Counted from the stretch's first letter, positions 17,982-27,272 are shown. The stretch: DNA of 64,000 nt from Gaiellasilicea sp963763755 (GCA_963763755.1 CAVXQE010000006.1:479113-543112); one strand, 5' to 3'. Numbers and translations are program-made. The notes: generated from the letters alone by a model not told the origin.

Positions 17982-19253
17982 ATGACAGAGAGCGATGCGT
18001 TCACACGCCGCACGCTTCTGGAGAAGGCCGGCGCCGCTGGAGCGGCAGTCGCCGGCGGCACGCTGCTGTCCGCAGCGCCTGCAGCCGCCCGCCGGCCACG
18101 CCGCAAGCGGCGCACCCCGATCGACCATCTGGTGATCTCGTGCCAGGAGAACCGCTCGTTCGACCACTACTTCGGCTACGCGCCACAGGTGCAGGCCCGG
18201 AGGCTCGGCCCGCCGCCCGGGTACACGCAGCCCGACGCAGCAGGGGTCGGACATGCGCCGTTCGAGCTCACCGCACTCCGCTCGGTCGACCCGCCGCACG
18301 GCTGGAACGACGTGCACGCCCAGTACAACGGCGGCAAGATGGACGGCTTCTTCCGCAACGCCGCGTTGCGCACGGGTGACGGCAACAACGCGATCCCGTA
18401 CTACACCGCGAAGGAGCTGCCCTTCTACTACGACCTGTTCCGCCACGCCGGCCTCTGCGGGAACTACTTCTGCTCGCTGCTCGGGCCGACCTGGCCGAAC
18501 CGCTTCTTCCTGATGTCCGGTACGTCGGGCGGGATCACGACGAACGGCCTCTGGGGCTACGGCATCTTCGACTCGACGCGCTGGCCGATCATCCTCGACC
18601 TGCTCGACGCGGGCGACGTGAGCTGGAAGATCTACTACATCGGCTTCGACGGAGTCGAGGTCGGCGACACCGACAACGTCGCCGTGTTCTGGAGCCGCTG
18701 GGCGCACGACCCGCGGACCACGGCAACGCTCGACGACTATCTCGAGGACTGCCGTCGCGGGACGCTGCCGAACGTCTCCTGGATCATCCCGAGCTTCTCG
18801 ATGCAGTTCGACGAGCACCCGGACGCGGACGTGAGCGTCGGCATGGGCTTCCAGGAGCAGATCATCGATGCGCTCCGCCACTCGCGCCTCTGGCACAAGT
18901 CCGCGTTCTTCCTCACCTACGACGAGCACGGGGGCTTCTTCGACCATGTCCCGCCGCCGCAGATCGATGCCTACGGCCTCGGGATCAGGGTGCCGCTCTG
19001 GGTCATCTCGCCGTTCGCACGGCGCGGTCCGATCCTCTCGCGCAAGCCGGCCGATCACGTCTCGACGCTGAAGTTCATCGAGCGCGTGTGGGGCTTGCCG
19101 ACACTCGCCTCGCAGAACCACACGTTCGACACCTCGACACCGACCGGAGGGAACTACCAGGCCGGCGGTGCACCGGCACCGCCGCGCGACGGCCTCGCCG
19201 GACTCAGCGATCTGTTCGACCTCTTCGACTTCCACGGACACGACCACCACTGA
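17982..19253 (+). CDS. Tat-exported phosphoesterase (phospholipase C/acid phosphatase family)
   Basis: Alkaline-phosphatase-superfamily phosphoesterase of 423 aa. A twin-arginine signal opens the protein (RRTLLEKAGAAGAAVAGG), with cleavage near residue 36. Mature sequence begins IDHLVISCQENRSFDHYFGY, the family's metal-binding and nucleophile region, and later has LTYDEHGGFFDHV with metal ligands. ATG 17982 follows GAGGAGGG. The His/Asp-rich end (HGHDHH) is unusual and may bind metal. It probably acts outside the membrane on phospholipid headgroups or phosphomonoesters. Confidence 0.9.
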   Translation: MTESDAFTRRTLLEKAGAAGAAVAGGTLLSAAPAAARRPRRKRRTPIDHLVISCQENRSFDHYFGYAPQVQARRLGPPPGYTQPDAAGVGHAPFELTALRSVDPPHGWNDVHAQYNGGKMDGFFRNAALRTGDGNNAIPYYTAKELPFYYDLFRHAGLCGNYFCSLLGPTWPNRFFLMSGTSGGITTNGLWGYGIFDSTRWPIILDLLDAGDVSWKIYYIGFDGVEVGDTDNVAVFWSRWAHDPRTTATLDDYLEDCRRGTLPNVSWIIPSFSMQFDEHPDADVSVGMGFQEQIIDALRHSRLWHKSAFFLTYDEHGGFFDHVPPPQIDAYGLGIRVPLWVISPFARRGPILSRKPADHVSTLKFIERVWGLPTLASQNHTFDTSTPTGGNYQAGGAPAPPRDGLAGLSDLFDLFDFHGHDHH

Positions 19254-19284
19254 GTCATGGCGAGGTTCCTCGTCTCCGTCCGCC

Positions 19285-19310
19285 GCTCGGGTCCCGACCG
19301 GGACCCGAGC
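19285..19310. terminator. hairpin between convergent genes
   Basis: Perfect 11-bp stem GCTCGGGTCCC / GGGACCCGAGC with a 4-base loop, between the phosphoesterase and the convergent threonine ammonia-lyase. There is no T-tract on either side, so it may act as a weak or factor-assisted terminator in both directions. Confidence 0.5.
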
Positions 19311-19343
19311 CGGTTGGACGCGCGCGCCTAGCTCAACACCCTG

Positions 19344-20322
19344 CTAGTTCAACGTCCTACCGCGCAGGTGCTCGAGGTCGACGTTGCCGCCGCTGAGCAC
19401 GCACACCACCTTCGAGCCCGGCTCCGCCTCGACACGCCCCTCCAGGAGCGCGGCGACCGGCGCGGCCGCTGCGCCCTCGACGACCAGCTTGCAGCGAGAC
19501 ATCGTCCAGAGCACCGCGTCGAAGATTCGCTCGTCGTCGATCGTGACCAGCTTGTCGACGAGCTCGCTGACGATCGAGAAGGTCTTCTCGCCGACGCGCA
19601 TCACCTTCAGGCCGTCGATCGCGCAGTGATTTTCCTCGAGCGTGATCAGCTCGCCACGCTCGACGCTGAGCGTCATCGCGGGTGCGCCGGTCGACTCGAC
19701 CCCGACGATCCTGATCGTCCGGCCGCCGTCCCTTGATCGCGGCCGCGATCCCCGAGATCAGCCCGCCACCGCCGATCGGGACGACGACCGTGCCGGCATC
19801 GGGCGCGTCCTCGAGGATCTCGAGCCCGACCGTTCCCTGTCCCGCGATCAGCTGCAGGTCGTCGAACGGGTGAATGAACGTCAGGCCGCGCTCGTCCCTG
19901 AGGCGCATCGCCTCGTCGTTTGCCTCGTCCCAGATCGTCCCGTGGAGGATGACCTCGGCGCCGTAGCTCTTCGTGGCCGCGATCTTCGCCGGCGTCGCAT
20001 TGCTCGCCATCAGGACGACTGCCGGGATCCCGAGCCGCGCGGCCGCGTACGCCACGCCCTGCGCGTGGTTGCCGGCCGAGGAACAGATGACGCCGGCGCG
20101 CTGCTCGTCAGGCGACAGCTGCGGCAGCTTGTTGCTCGGGCCGCGCACCTTGTAGGAGCCCGTCCGCTGGAACATCTCCGCCTTCAGCCAGACGTCGAAG
20201 CCGGTCTCGTTCGAGAGCGACGTCGAGTGAAGCAACGGCGTTCGGTGTACGAGCGGGGCAACGCGCCGGTACGCCTCGTCGAAGACCTCGGGTGCGAGCG
20301 CTTCGGTCGCGGTCTGGGTCAT
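19344..20322 (-). CDS. threonine ammonia-lyase (PLP enzyme), frameshifted near 19730
   Basis: Deaminates threonine to 2-oxobutyrate. About 325 aa, the short form without a regulatory ACT domain, like catabolic threonine dehydratases. PLP lysine in GSYKVRGP, phosphate loop in VVPIGGGGLISG, and SSAGNHAQGVAYAA are intact. The break near 19730 separates AAIKG from the C-terminal frame, which has VERGELITLEENHCAIDG and ends VCVLSGGNVDLEHL. ATG 20322 (MTQTATEALAPEVFDEAYRR) is the natural start. It is divergent from another PLP enzyme 38 bp away. Confidence 0.82.
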
Positions 20323-20360
20323 CCGGCGAACAATCGCACAGCGGCAGCGTCCAGACGCCG

Positions 20361-21316
20361 ATGGGCGATGATGACGGCGTGGACTCGATCCTCGAGGCGA
20401 TCGGCGAACACGCCGCTCGTTCGGCTGCACCGGTGCGCGCCGCCGAACGGCGCCGAGCTGTGGCTGAAGCTCGAGAACCGGAACCCGACGGGCTCGATGA
20501 AGGACCGGATGGCGCTCGCGATGATCGAGGGCGCCGAGCGCGACGGGCTGATCTCGCCGGGCGACACCGTCGTCGAGTACACGGGCGGGAGCACCGGGCC
20601 CGGCGCTCGCGCTCGTCTGCGCCGCGAAGGGCTATCGCGCGCTGATCGTGATCGCCGACTGCTTCACCGAGGAGCGCTTCCAGCTGATGCGGGCGCTCGG
20701 CGCCGAGCTCGACGTCATCCCCTCCGTCAAGGGCCGGCCGAAGGTGACCGCCCAGGACATCGAGAACATGGTGGCGCGGGCGGCGGAGCTCGCGGCGCGC
20801 CCCGGGCCACTACGCGACCGACCAGTTCAACAACCCGTACATCATCGCCGACCACCGCGACAATCTCGGCCGGGAGATCTGGGAGCAGACCGAGGGACGC
20901 GTGACCGCGTTCTGCCACGGGATGGGCACCGCGACCTCGGTGATGGGCGTCTCCGACGCGCTCAAGCCACACGGGGTCTTCATCCAGGCGCACGAGCCGG
21001 CGAGCTCGGCGGCGATCGGCGGCGGCGAGCGCGGGTCGTTCGCCATCCAGGGCTGGACCGGCCTCGTGATGCCGCACTGGTATCCGGAGAAGGTCGATCA
21101 CGTCGAGCCGATCGGCGACGAGGAGGCGATCGAGATGACGCGGCGACTTGTCGCGTCGAGGAGGGAGTCTTCGCCGGCATCTCGACCGGGGCGAACGTGG
21201 TCGGCGCTCATCGCCTCGCCGAGCGGCTCGGACCGGACGCGGTGATCGTGACGCTCGCCGTCGACACCGGCTTCAAGTACCTGAGCGTCAGCCCGTACGC
21301 CGACCATAGCGTCTGA
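20361..21316 (+). CDS. cysteine synthase-like PLP enzyme, four or more frameshifts
   Basis: Fold type II PLP enzyme related to O-acetylserine sulfhydrylase. Fragments in three frames line up in family order: DSILEAIG, NTPLVRLHRC, WLKLENRNPTGSMKDRMALA (PLP lysine), a substrate loop around EYTGGSTGP, then FCHGMGTATSVMGVSDALK, and GVFAGISTGANVVGA near the end. Breaks are near 20405, 20605, 20810 and 21165. ATG 20361 fits; GTG 20379 is an alternative. No obvious inactivating change is seen beyond indels. Exact substrate (cysteine, cystathionine or another beta-replacement) cannot be fixed. Confidence 0.75.
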
Positions 21317-21319
21317 CGC

Positions 21320-23455
21320 TCAGAGCAGCTCCGCGATCAGCGCCGCCGCTCGCGCCGCGCCGTCGGTCTCGACCGGCCGGTAGTCGACCTCGCGCCCGAT
21401 CTCCTCGGCGATCGCCCGCGCGATCGTCTCCGGCGTCGCCGTCTCGAAGTCCATGCAGCGGCCGGCGCCGTAGCGCTCGAGCCGGTGGCGCACGTGGAAG
21501 TTCTGCTCGAAGTGGTGGCGCAGCGGGAAGTAGATGAACGGCCGCCGGTTCGCCGTCAGCTCCATCGACGTCGTCAGCCCGCCCTGCACGACGGCGAGGT
21601 CGCACGCCGCGAGATGGCGGTAGAGATCGTGTACGTAGCGCCGGATCTCGAGTCCCTCCACCTGGGGCAGAGTCGCGGGGTCGATCCGCGGCCCGGCGAC
21701 GACGACCATCCGCAGCGCAGGCACGCGCTCCTTCGCCTCCGGGAACGCGTCGATCACGCGCCGCAGCAGGTGACCGCCGACGCCCGAGCCGCCGACGGTG
21801 ACGATGCAGACCTGCTCGTCCGTGCGGCATAGCCAAGCTCTGCGCGCAGCGCCTCGCGGTCGGAGAAGGCAGCGGGATCGAAACCGGTCACGTAGCCCGT
21901 GAGGTCGTAGTGCTCCTCGGTCCAGTCGCGGATCAGCGGCAGGCCCGGACCGAAAGCGTCGGGGACGATGTCGTCGGCGTTGCCGACGTAGAGCGCGCGG
22001 TCGCGAAGGCGCGGGAAGCGGGCGATGTGCTCGATCATCTCCGCGTTGTAGTCGGCGGTCAGGAATGCCTCGTGCTCGGCGCCGTCCTCCATCGGCAGCC
22101 AGCCGACGAAGTCGGTCAGCCAGACGTAGGCGGCCTGCTTCTGCTCGGGGTTCTCGTGCAGGTAGTAGTCGAGCTCCCACGCCTCGTCTCCGATCCAGAG
22201 GTCGTACGGCTCCTCCCGGACGAGGTCGTGGAACACCATGAAGTTCGAGAAGCAGGATCTCGTCCATCCGCCGGATCGCCTGGAAGCAGTGCAGGTCGTG
22301 CTCGGCGGACTCGCTCTCGATGTGGCTGGACTCGTTCGCGAGGTCGGCGCTCGCCGGGTGGATTCGCTCGCCCCGCTTCTCCAGCACCGCCGTGACGGGG
22401 CTCTGGGCGAGCCAGTCGATCTCCAGGTCGGGGTGGAGCTTGCGCAGCTCGTCGGCGATCGCCGCGTCTCGCTGCGCGTGGCCGAGGCCGATCGGCGACG
22501 AGATGTAGAGCGCGCGCTTGCGCCGCGACTTGCCGCGCACCCAGCGGCGCGGCGGCGGCGGCGGCGCTATGAAGTCGCGGAGCAGGAGGTTGACCTTGAC
22601 CGGGTCGCGGGCGTGCGACGAAGTGGCCCGCTGCCCTCGATCGTCACGAGCTCGCCGGCCGTCGCCCTCGCGAGCTCGACGCCGCGCTCGTGCGGGGTGA
22701 TCGCGTCCTCGTCGCCGTGGATCACGAGCACCGGGCAGCTGCACCCTCGCGCAGAGCTCGCGCATCGCAGCCTTCGTCGAGGAAGCGATCTGGCGGAGAG
22801 GGTGATCAGCGTCTCGGCGTCGGTCTCCAGCCCCCAGCCGACCGCGTCCTCGATCGGCTTCGTCGAGTGCGGCTCGGTGACGCACTGCGAGATGAAGAAC
22901 TCGACGAAGCCGGCGGTAGTCGCGGAGCCAGTAGTGGGCGTTGAACTTCGCCCAGCCCTCGTCCGTGTCGAGCTGTCTCGCTGAACGGTACGTCGCGATA
23001 GCGGGTGGCCGGGTGCGAGCGGAAGCGACGGGCGCGATGAAGACGATGCCCTCGACTCGCTCCGGGTGCTCCGCGGCGAGAACGAGCGTCCGCTGCGCGC
23101 CGAGCGAGAGCGTGACGACGAACGCCTGCTCGGTCTCGGTCGCGTCCAGCACTGCGAGCGCGTCGGCCGCGAACTCGGGCTCCGTGTACGCCTCGCTCGC
23201 CTGCGGCCGGTCGGACTTCCCGTTCCCGCGCGGGTCGAAGGCGACCACGCGGCAGTGCCGCGCGAAGTACGGAATCTGCATCTTCCAGCAGCGCGAGTGG
23301 ACGATCGACCAGGGCGGCACGAAGAGGATCGTCGGCTCGCCCTCGCCGTAGACCTCGTAGAAGACGCGGACGCCGTCCCGCTCGACGTAGCCCTCGCTGT
23401 CCGGGTAGCGCGCGCGCGACTGCTCGCGTGCCGCGGCGGTTACCTCGACAGCCAT
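21320..23455 (-). CDS. alpha/beta hydrolase fused to a glycosyltransferase, several frameshifts
   Basis: One polypeptide of about 700 aa. The N-terminal part (to about 270) is an alpha/beta hydrolase (DGVRVFYEVYGEGEPTILFV, FDPRGNGKSDRP, and VVTLSLGAQRTLVLAA in place of the usual GxSxG nucleophile elbow). A linker with PPPPPRRWVRGKSRRKRAL leads to a GT-B glycosyltransferase (SSPIGLGHAQRDAAIADELR, IVTVGGSGVGG, AVVQGGLTTSMELTANRRPF). At least five indels scatter it over three frames. ATG 23455 overlaps the TetR stop by 16 bp. I recall similar fusions in other actinobacteria; the acceptor is unknown. Nothing indicates secretion. Confidence 0.75.
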   Translation of the reverse strand: MAVEVTAAAREQSRARYPDSEGYVERDGVRVFYEVYGEGEPTILFVPPWSIVHSRCWKMQIPYFARHCRVVAFDPRGNGKSDRPQASEAYTEPEFAADALAVLDATETEQAFVVTLSLGAQRTLVLAAEHPERVEGIVFIAPVASARTRPPAIATYRSARQLDTDEGWAKFNAHYWLRDYRRLRRVLHLAVRHRAALDEADRGRGRLGAGDRRRDADHPLRQIASSTKAAMRELCARVQLPGARDPRRRGRDHPARARRRAREGDGRRARDDRGQRATSSHARDPVKVNLLLRDFIAPPPPPRRWVRGKSRRKRALYISSPIGLGHAQRDAAIADELRKLHPDLEIDWLAQSPVTAVLEKRGERIHPASADLANESSHIESESAEHDLHCFQAIRRMDEILLLELHGVPRPRPGGAVRPLDRRRGVGARLLPAREPRAEAGRLRLADRLRRLAADGGRRRARGIPDRRLQRGDDRAHRPLPAPSRPRALRRQRRRHRPRRFRSGPAADPRLDRGALRPHGLRDRFRSRCLLRPRGAARRAWLCRTDEQVCIVTVGGSGVGGHLLRRVIDAFPEAKERVPALRMVVVAGPRIDPATLPQVEGLEIRRYVHDLYRHLAACDLAVVQGGLTTSMELTANRRPFIYFPLRHHFEQNFHVRHRLERYGAGRCMDFETATPETIARAIAEEIGREVDYRPVETDGAARAAALIAELL

Positions 23456-24008
23456 CCGTCGATCCAGTCGAGCAGCTCCTGATGGCCCTCGGTGATTCCG
23501 GAGAGGCGCTCCACGATGATCCCTTCGTTGAACGTGATCACGAGCGAGACGAGCGCGTCGAGCGGCATCTCGATCCCGTAGTGCTCGCGCGGCTCGGCGA
23601 ACGCCTCCGTCAGGACCGCCCGCCACTCGCCGTTCACGCGCTCGACCCGCTCCTTCAGCTCGGGCCGGTTCCAGGCGAGCGCCTGGAGCTCGACCAGACC
23701 TTCTCGTAGGCGAAGTCCTCGCTCATCAGATAGCGCATCGCCGTCCGCCACTTCTCGAGGAAGGGAATGTCGGCGGCGTACATCTCGCGCTGCCGCGCGA
23801 TCTGCCGCTCGGTGAAGCGTTCGAGCACCCGCACGAGCAGGTTCTCGACCGAGCCGAAGTAGTAGTGGACGAGGCCATGGTTGACGCCCGCCTCCTCGGC
23901 CAGGCGCCGCGTGGTGATGCCCGCGTAGCCGGCGTCGACGAGCACGCGCTCGGCCGCGTCGAGGAGAGCCTCCTCGGCGGCCGAGCGCGCGATCGAGACC
24001 TTGGCTAT
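23440..24008 (-). CDS. TetR-family regulator, frameshifted near 23705, start unresolved
   Basis: About 187 aa. Helix-turn-helix in GITTRRLAEEAGVNHGLVHYYFGS, then ligand domain EKWRTAMRYLMSEDFAYEKV, continued in another frame as LQALAWNRPELKERVERV through to GWLSR. The frame opens after a TGA at 24011-24009 and offers no ATG, GTG or TTG before the first helix (KVSIARSAAEEALLDAAERV); either an ATA/ATC start is used or the start codon carries an error. Nested in the methanethiol oxidase operon, it is the obvious candidate to bind the inverted repeat at 25855-25870. Confidence 0.72.
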
Positions 24009-24376
24009 GTCAGCTCCCAGAGCGCGTTCACGATCTTCCAGCCCTCGGGCGTTCGCACGAGCTGAACGTACTCCCTGTACACCGCAGAACGGACGGTTGC
24101 GTTCGCGATCGACCGATGGACGTCCTCGACCTCGACCTCGATCCGGCGGTCGCCGGGGTCACGTTCCCGTCCGACCCCTCGTCCTGTCGCCTCGATCATC
24201 CACTCGGCGGTGGTCTCGTCCAACGTCCGGCCGTCCTGCCCGAGCGAGCGCTTCGCGAGGCCCGGATGAAGCGCGCGCTCCATCCGGGCCGCATCGCCGT
24301 CGAACCAGCCCTCGAAGTAGTCGAGCACGGTCTCGACAATGGCCGTCTCTGCCGTCGTGCGGTCGGCGACAGTCAT
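24005..24376 (-). CDS. SnoaL/NTF2-like small protein, 123 aa
   Basis: Nuclear-transport-factor-2-like fold of the lumazine-binding-like type: an N-terminal helix pair (AIVETVLDYFEGWFDGDAAR), the conserved ALHPGLAKRSL stretch and a final strand EGWKIVNALWELT. The cavity of such proteins usually holds a small hydrophobic ligand, with or without catalysis. ATG 24376 overlaps the preceding stop (ATGA). It sits between the small membrane protein and the TetR gene, so a role in handling the operon's substrate is possible but unproven. Confidence 0.82.
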   Translation of the reverse strand: MTVADRTTAETAIVETVLDYFEGWFDGDAARMERALHPGLAKRSLGQDGRTLDETTAEWMIEATGRGVGRERDPGDRRIEVEVEDVHRSIANATVRSAVYREYVQLVRTPEGWKIVNALWELT

Positions 24377-24510
24377 GAGCGCCGCCTCAGCCGGTCGACC
24401 AGGTCGTTGAGCCGGGCCCGCAGGACCAGGAGCGTCATCGACACCGCACTCCCGCCGCCCGCGACGAGCGTGGGGATCAGGTCTTCGCCCATGTGGTGCG
24501 CGAGGATCAC
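24373..24510 (-). CDS. 45-aa single-helix membrane protein in the methanethiol oxidase operon
   Basis: GTG 24510 overlaps the stop of the methanethiol oxidase gene (GTGA), and its own TGA overlaps the next start (ATGA), so it is translationally coupled on both sides, strong evidence that this tiny frame is real. It begins VILAHHMGEDLIPTLVAGGG and carries one likely membrane helix followed by a basic tail (DLVDRLRRRS). I do not recognise a family. The His pair and Met near the start could contact metal, but this is speculative. Confidence 0.6.
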   Translation of the reverse strand: MILAHHMGEDLIPTLVAGGGSAVSMTLLVLRARLNDLVDRLRRRS

Positions 24511-25831
24511 GGGAAGATCTCCGTCGTGCAGTCGCCGCCCTGGAGCCGCACCTCGTGCGCCCGAGCCGGCCCGCCCGGCCGGTCGTGCAGGTCGAGGAAG
24601 AAGTCGCGGTCGACCTCCATCCCGCCGTTGGGATCGCAGTTCACGCGCAGCAGCCACGACTCGAGCCCGGGATAGAACTGGTTGTCCCAGGTCGAGTAGA
24701 GCGAGTTGCTGACGTAGAGCCGGCGTCCGTCGAACGAGAGCTGGAGCATCTGCGGACCGCCGTTCAGCTCGCGTCCGGCATCGCTCGGCTTGCCGAGCAG
24801 GCCGCCGAGCCAGAGCTGCCCGGTCAGCTTCGGGTTCGCCGGGTCGGAGACGTCGTACTGGCGCAGATCGCCGTGCAGCCAGTTCGAGAAGTAGAGGAAG
24901 CGGTCGTCCATCGAGAGCACGAGGTCGGTGATCAGGCCCGGCACCGGGAACGGCCAGCCCTCGAGCTCGATGCTCTCGACCGCGATCACCTGGTCGGCCC
25001 CCCAACCACCGTTGTCGCGGCGGAAGCGCCACATCGTGCTCGAGAGCGCGGCGCCGACGAAGCCTTCTTCGGCCTCGGGGTCGTGGAGCCAGCGGACCTC
25101 GAGCGGCACGAGCCCCGTCTCGCCGAGATCGACCGTCTGCTCGACGCTGCGCTCGGCGAGGTTCCAGAAGTGGAGCCGGCTGCCGTAATGGCCCGCCGCC
25201 ACGTCGTCGAGGTCGAAGCCCTTCTCGTAGGCGTTCGGCTCCCCGAACTCGGATGAGATCGAGAACGTTCTTGCGCGGCTGGTACCAGAAGTCGTAGTTG
25301 AGCGGGTGGCGTCTCGCCGCCGTTCTCCCAGCGACCCTTGACCTCGAAGGTCTTTGCGTCGAGGACCGCGAACCCGCCCGCGCCGTTCCCGTCCGCGTCG
25401 CCGAGCATGCTGATCACGATGTTGTCGCCCGGCATGCAGTGCACGGTGTGGGGGCGCGTGTAGCCGGTCTTCGCCACCAGTTCCTCCGGCTCGATCACCT
25501 TCTCGATCCGCGGCCGGCGCGGGTCGTCCTCGACGTTGACGATGTGGATCCGCGAGGAGCGGAAGCCCGGCACGATCAGGTGCGAGCGATCCGGCCCGTG
25601 GCAGGCCGAGCTGCAGCGGTTCCAGCCGAAGTGGTGGAGCTCGTCGCCGACGTTCGGCATCGGCGTCTCGTGCACGATCTGCCCGCTCTCGGCGTCGACG
25701 ACCGCCAGGAAGTCCGGCGACTCGACGCCCGTGCCCTCGTGCAGGCAGGCGAGATAGAGGAATTCCTCCGGCGGCCCCTCGAGCGCCGCCTGTGGCGAGG
25801 CGTAGAACGATGGGGTGCTGTGCGAAGCCAT
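24507..25831 (-). CDS. methanethiol oxidase (SBP56 / selenium-binding protein family), frameshifted near 25290
   Basis: About 441 aa seven-bladed beta-propeller. Bacterial members oxidise methanethiol to formaldehyde, sulfide and H2O2. Diagnostic blocks: HHFGWNRCSSACHGPDRSHL, TGYTRPHTVHCMPGDNIVIS, then in the second frame SSEFGEPNAYEKGFD, YFSNWLHGDLRQYDVSDP and HEVRLQGGDCTTEIFP at the end. The conserved Cys and His of the metal or selenium site are present. ATG 25831 follows AAGGAGGT. First gene of a five-gene overlapping operon. No selenocysteine is implied; the name refers to selenium binding. Confidence 0.85.
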
Positions 25832-25854
25832 GAGAACCTCCTTGTACGATCGCC

Positions 25855-25870
25855 TTAGTCGATTGACTAA
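25855..25870. promoter_or_regulatory. inverted repeat upstream of methanethiol oxidase, candidate TetR operator
   Basis: TTAGTC-gatt-GACTAA is a perfect 6-bp inverted repeat located 24 bp before the methanethiol oxidase start and between divergent genes. Size and position suit a TetR-type operator, and the operon encodes a TetR protein. The minus-strand core TCAATCGACTAAG also occurs once before the VOC gene at 2453-2465. Confidence 0.5.
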
Positions 25871-25945
25871 CTATTTGACCGTATTCGGATTCGGATGTCA
25901 AGTCGAGCACGGAGGATCGTAAGCCCGCGTTAGATTGACGACGCT

Positions 25946-26950
25946 GTGAGCGACGCGAAGCGGATCCTGGTCACCGGCGCGGCAGGCAAGGTGGGACAGG
26001 CGTTCATCGCCCGGTTGCTCAGCTCGCCGGATGAGCGTTTCGCCGGCTTCGTCGTGCGGGCGCTGTGCCACAACCGCAAGCTCGACCCGGGTCCCCGCCT
26101 GGAGGTGGTGACGGGGTCGATCGAGCACCGCGAGGTTGCCGAACGAGGCCGTGGCCGGCGTGACGCATGTCGTGCATCTGGCGACCAGCAAGGAGACGCC
26201 CGAGTCGATCATGGACGTGGCCGTCAAGGGCATGTTCTGGCTGCTCGAGGCCTGCCGCGCGAGCCCGACGTTCGAGCAGTTCATCCTGATCGGCGGCGAC
26301 GCCGGTCATCGGGCACTTCTTCTATCCGCACCCGAATCCCGGTGACCGAGGCGCAGAGCCACACCGCCTATCCGGGCTGCTACGCGTTGTCCAAGGTGCT
26401 CGAGGAGGTGATGCTCGAGCAGTACGGGATCCAGTACGACCTGAACGGCTGCTGCCTGCGCGCGCCCTGGATCATGGAGAAGGACGACTTCAAGTACACG
26501 CTCTCCTTCGGCGAGGATGTGTTCGGAGGCCCGCGCTGGCGTGATCTCGTCGGCGCGGAAGACGGCCGACGCATACGTCGAGAGCCAGACGATTCCGATC
26601 ATGCTCGACCCGGACGGTCGGCCGGTGAAACGAAACTTCGTCCACGTCGACGATCTGGTCGACGCGATTCTCGCGGCGATCGACAATCCGCGCCGCGCGC
26701 CGCCAGACCTTCAACGTCTGCATGGACGAGCCGGTCGACTACGGCGACGCTCGGCGCCTACCTCACCGAGTCCCGCGGTCTTCCCACCGTCGAGGTTCCC
26801 ACGCCCTATTTCTCGACCTGGCTCGACAACGCCAAGGCGAAGTTCCTTCTCGGCTGGCGGCCCCAGTACGACCTGAAGCGAATGACCGACGCCGCCTGGG
26901 ACTACGAGCGCCCCGCCGACGACCCACGCGTGGTCTGGTACCCGGGCTGA
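25946..26950 (+). CDS. NAD-dependent epimerase/dehydratase (extended SDR), about four frameshifts
   Basis: About 334 aa. Rossmann motif GAAGKVGQAF at residues 11-20, then (other frame) VTHVVHLATSKETPESIMDV, the SDR active-site region YPGCYALSKVLEEVML (Tyr and Lys three residues after the small residues), a substrate region CCLRAPWIMEKDDFKYTLSF, and VKRNFVHVDDLVDAILAAID typical of nucleotide-sugar epimerase-like proteins. Breaks near 26145, 26300, 26555 and 26700. GTG 25946 is divergent from the methanethiol oxidase operon. Substrate unknown; the following ABM and NmrA-like genes suggest a small oxidoreductase operon. Confidence 0.72.
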   Translation: MSDAKRILVTGAAGKVGQAFIARLLSSPDERFAGFVVRALCHNRKLDPGPRLEVVTGSIEHREVAERGRGRRDACRASGDQQGDARVDHGRGRQGHVLAARGLPREPDVRAVHPDRRRRRSSGTSSIRTRIPVTEAQSHTAYPGCYALSKVLEEVMLEQYGIQYDLNGCCLRAPWIMEKDDFKYTLSFGEDVFGGPRWRDLVGAEDGRRIRREPDDSDHARPGRSAGETKLRPRRRSGRRDSRGDRQSAPRAARPSTSAWTSRSTTATLGAYLTESRGLPTVEVPTPYFSTWLDNAKAKFLLGWRPQYDLKRMTDAAWDYERPADDPRVVWYPG

Positions 26951-26970
26951 GACTTCGACAAGGAGGCGAC

Positions 26971-27264
26971 ATGGCAGACATCAGGATCCATCGCTACAGC
27001 GTTGACGACCCGGCCGACCTCGAGGAGTTCCTCGCTCGGCGGGCCGAGCTGATCACGGCCATCCGGGCGGACCACCCCGGCCTGGTCGAGGCCCGCCTGA
27101 TCCGCCTCGAGGACGGCACGCTCATCGACACGTGGCGCTGGCGTTCCGCCGAGGAGATGCAGGTGGCGCTCGAGGCGGCACCGACCTTTCCCGAGGTCCG
27201 CGCGGCGATGTCTCTCACCCGAAACGCAAGCGCCGAGGACGGCGAGATCGTCGACGAGCGGTAG
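26971..27264 (+). CDS. small antibiotic-biosynthesis-monooxygenase-like protein, 97 aa
   Basis: Dimeric alpha/beta barrel-type protein: strand RIHRYSVDDP, helix EEFLARRAELITAIR, strand GLVEARLIRLEDGTLIDTWR and helix SAEEMQVALEAAP. ATG 26971 follows AAGGAGGCG. Such proteins include cofactor-free monooxygenases and binding proteins; no catalytic residue can be assigned. It lies 20 bp after the SDR gene and 8 bp before the NmrA-like gene, so it is probably co-transcribed with both. Confidence 0.7.
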   Translation: MADIRIHRYSVDDPADLEEFLARRAELITAIRADHPGLVEARLIRLEDGTLIDTWRWRSAEEMQVALEAAPTFPEVRAAMSLTRNASAEDGEIVDER

Positions 27265-27272
27265 ATGGCACA

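Noticed and set aside
15788..18115. 775-residue minus-strand ORF opposite the cyclase-AAA-TPR gene
   Set aside because: Low-complexity Arg/Ala/Glu-rich shadow of a real gene, with no recognisable motif.
20361..21316. Programmed frameshifting in the cysteine synthase-like gene
   Set aside because: Four breaks in different directions without slippery heptamers, in a window full of similar breaks; sequencing error is simpler.
24507..25831. Selenoprotein call for the selenium-binding protein
   Set aside because: Conserved cysteines are ordinary codons, no in-frame UGA with a SECIS-like hairpin is needed, and the family name refers to selenium binding only.
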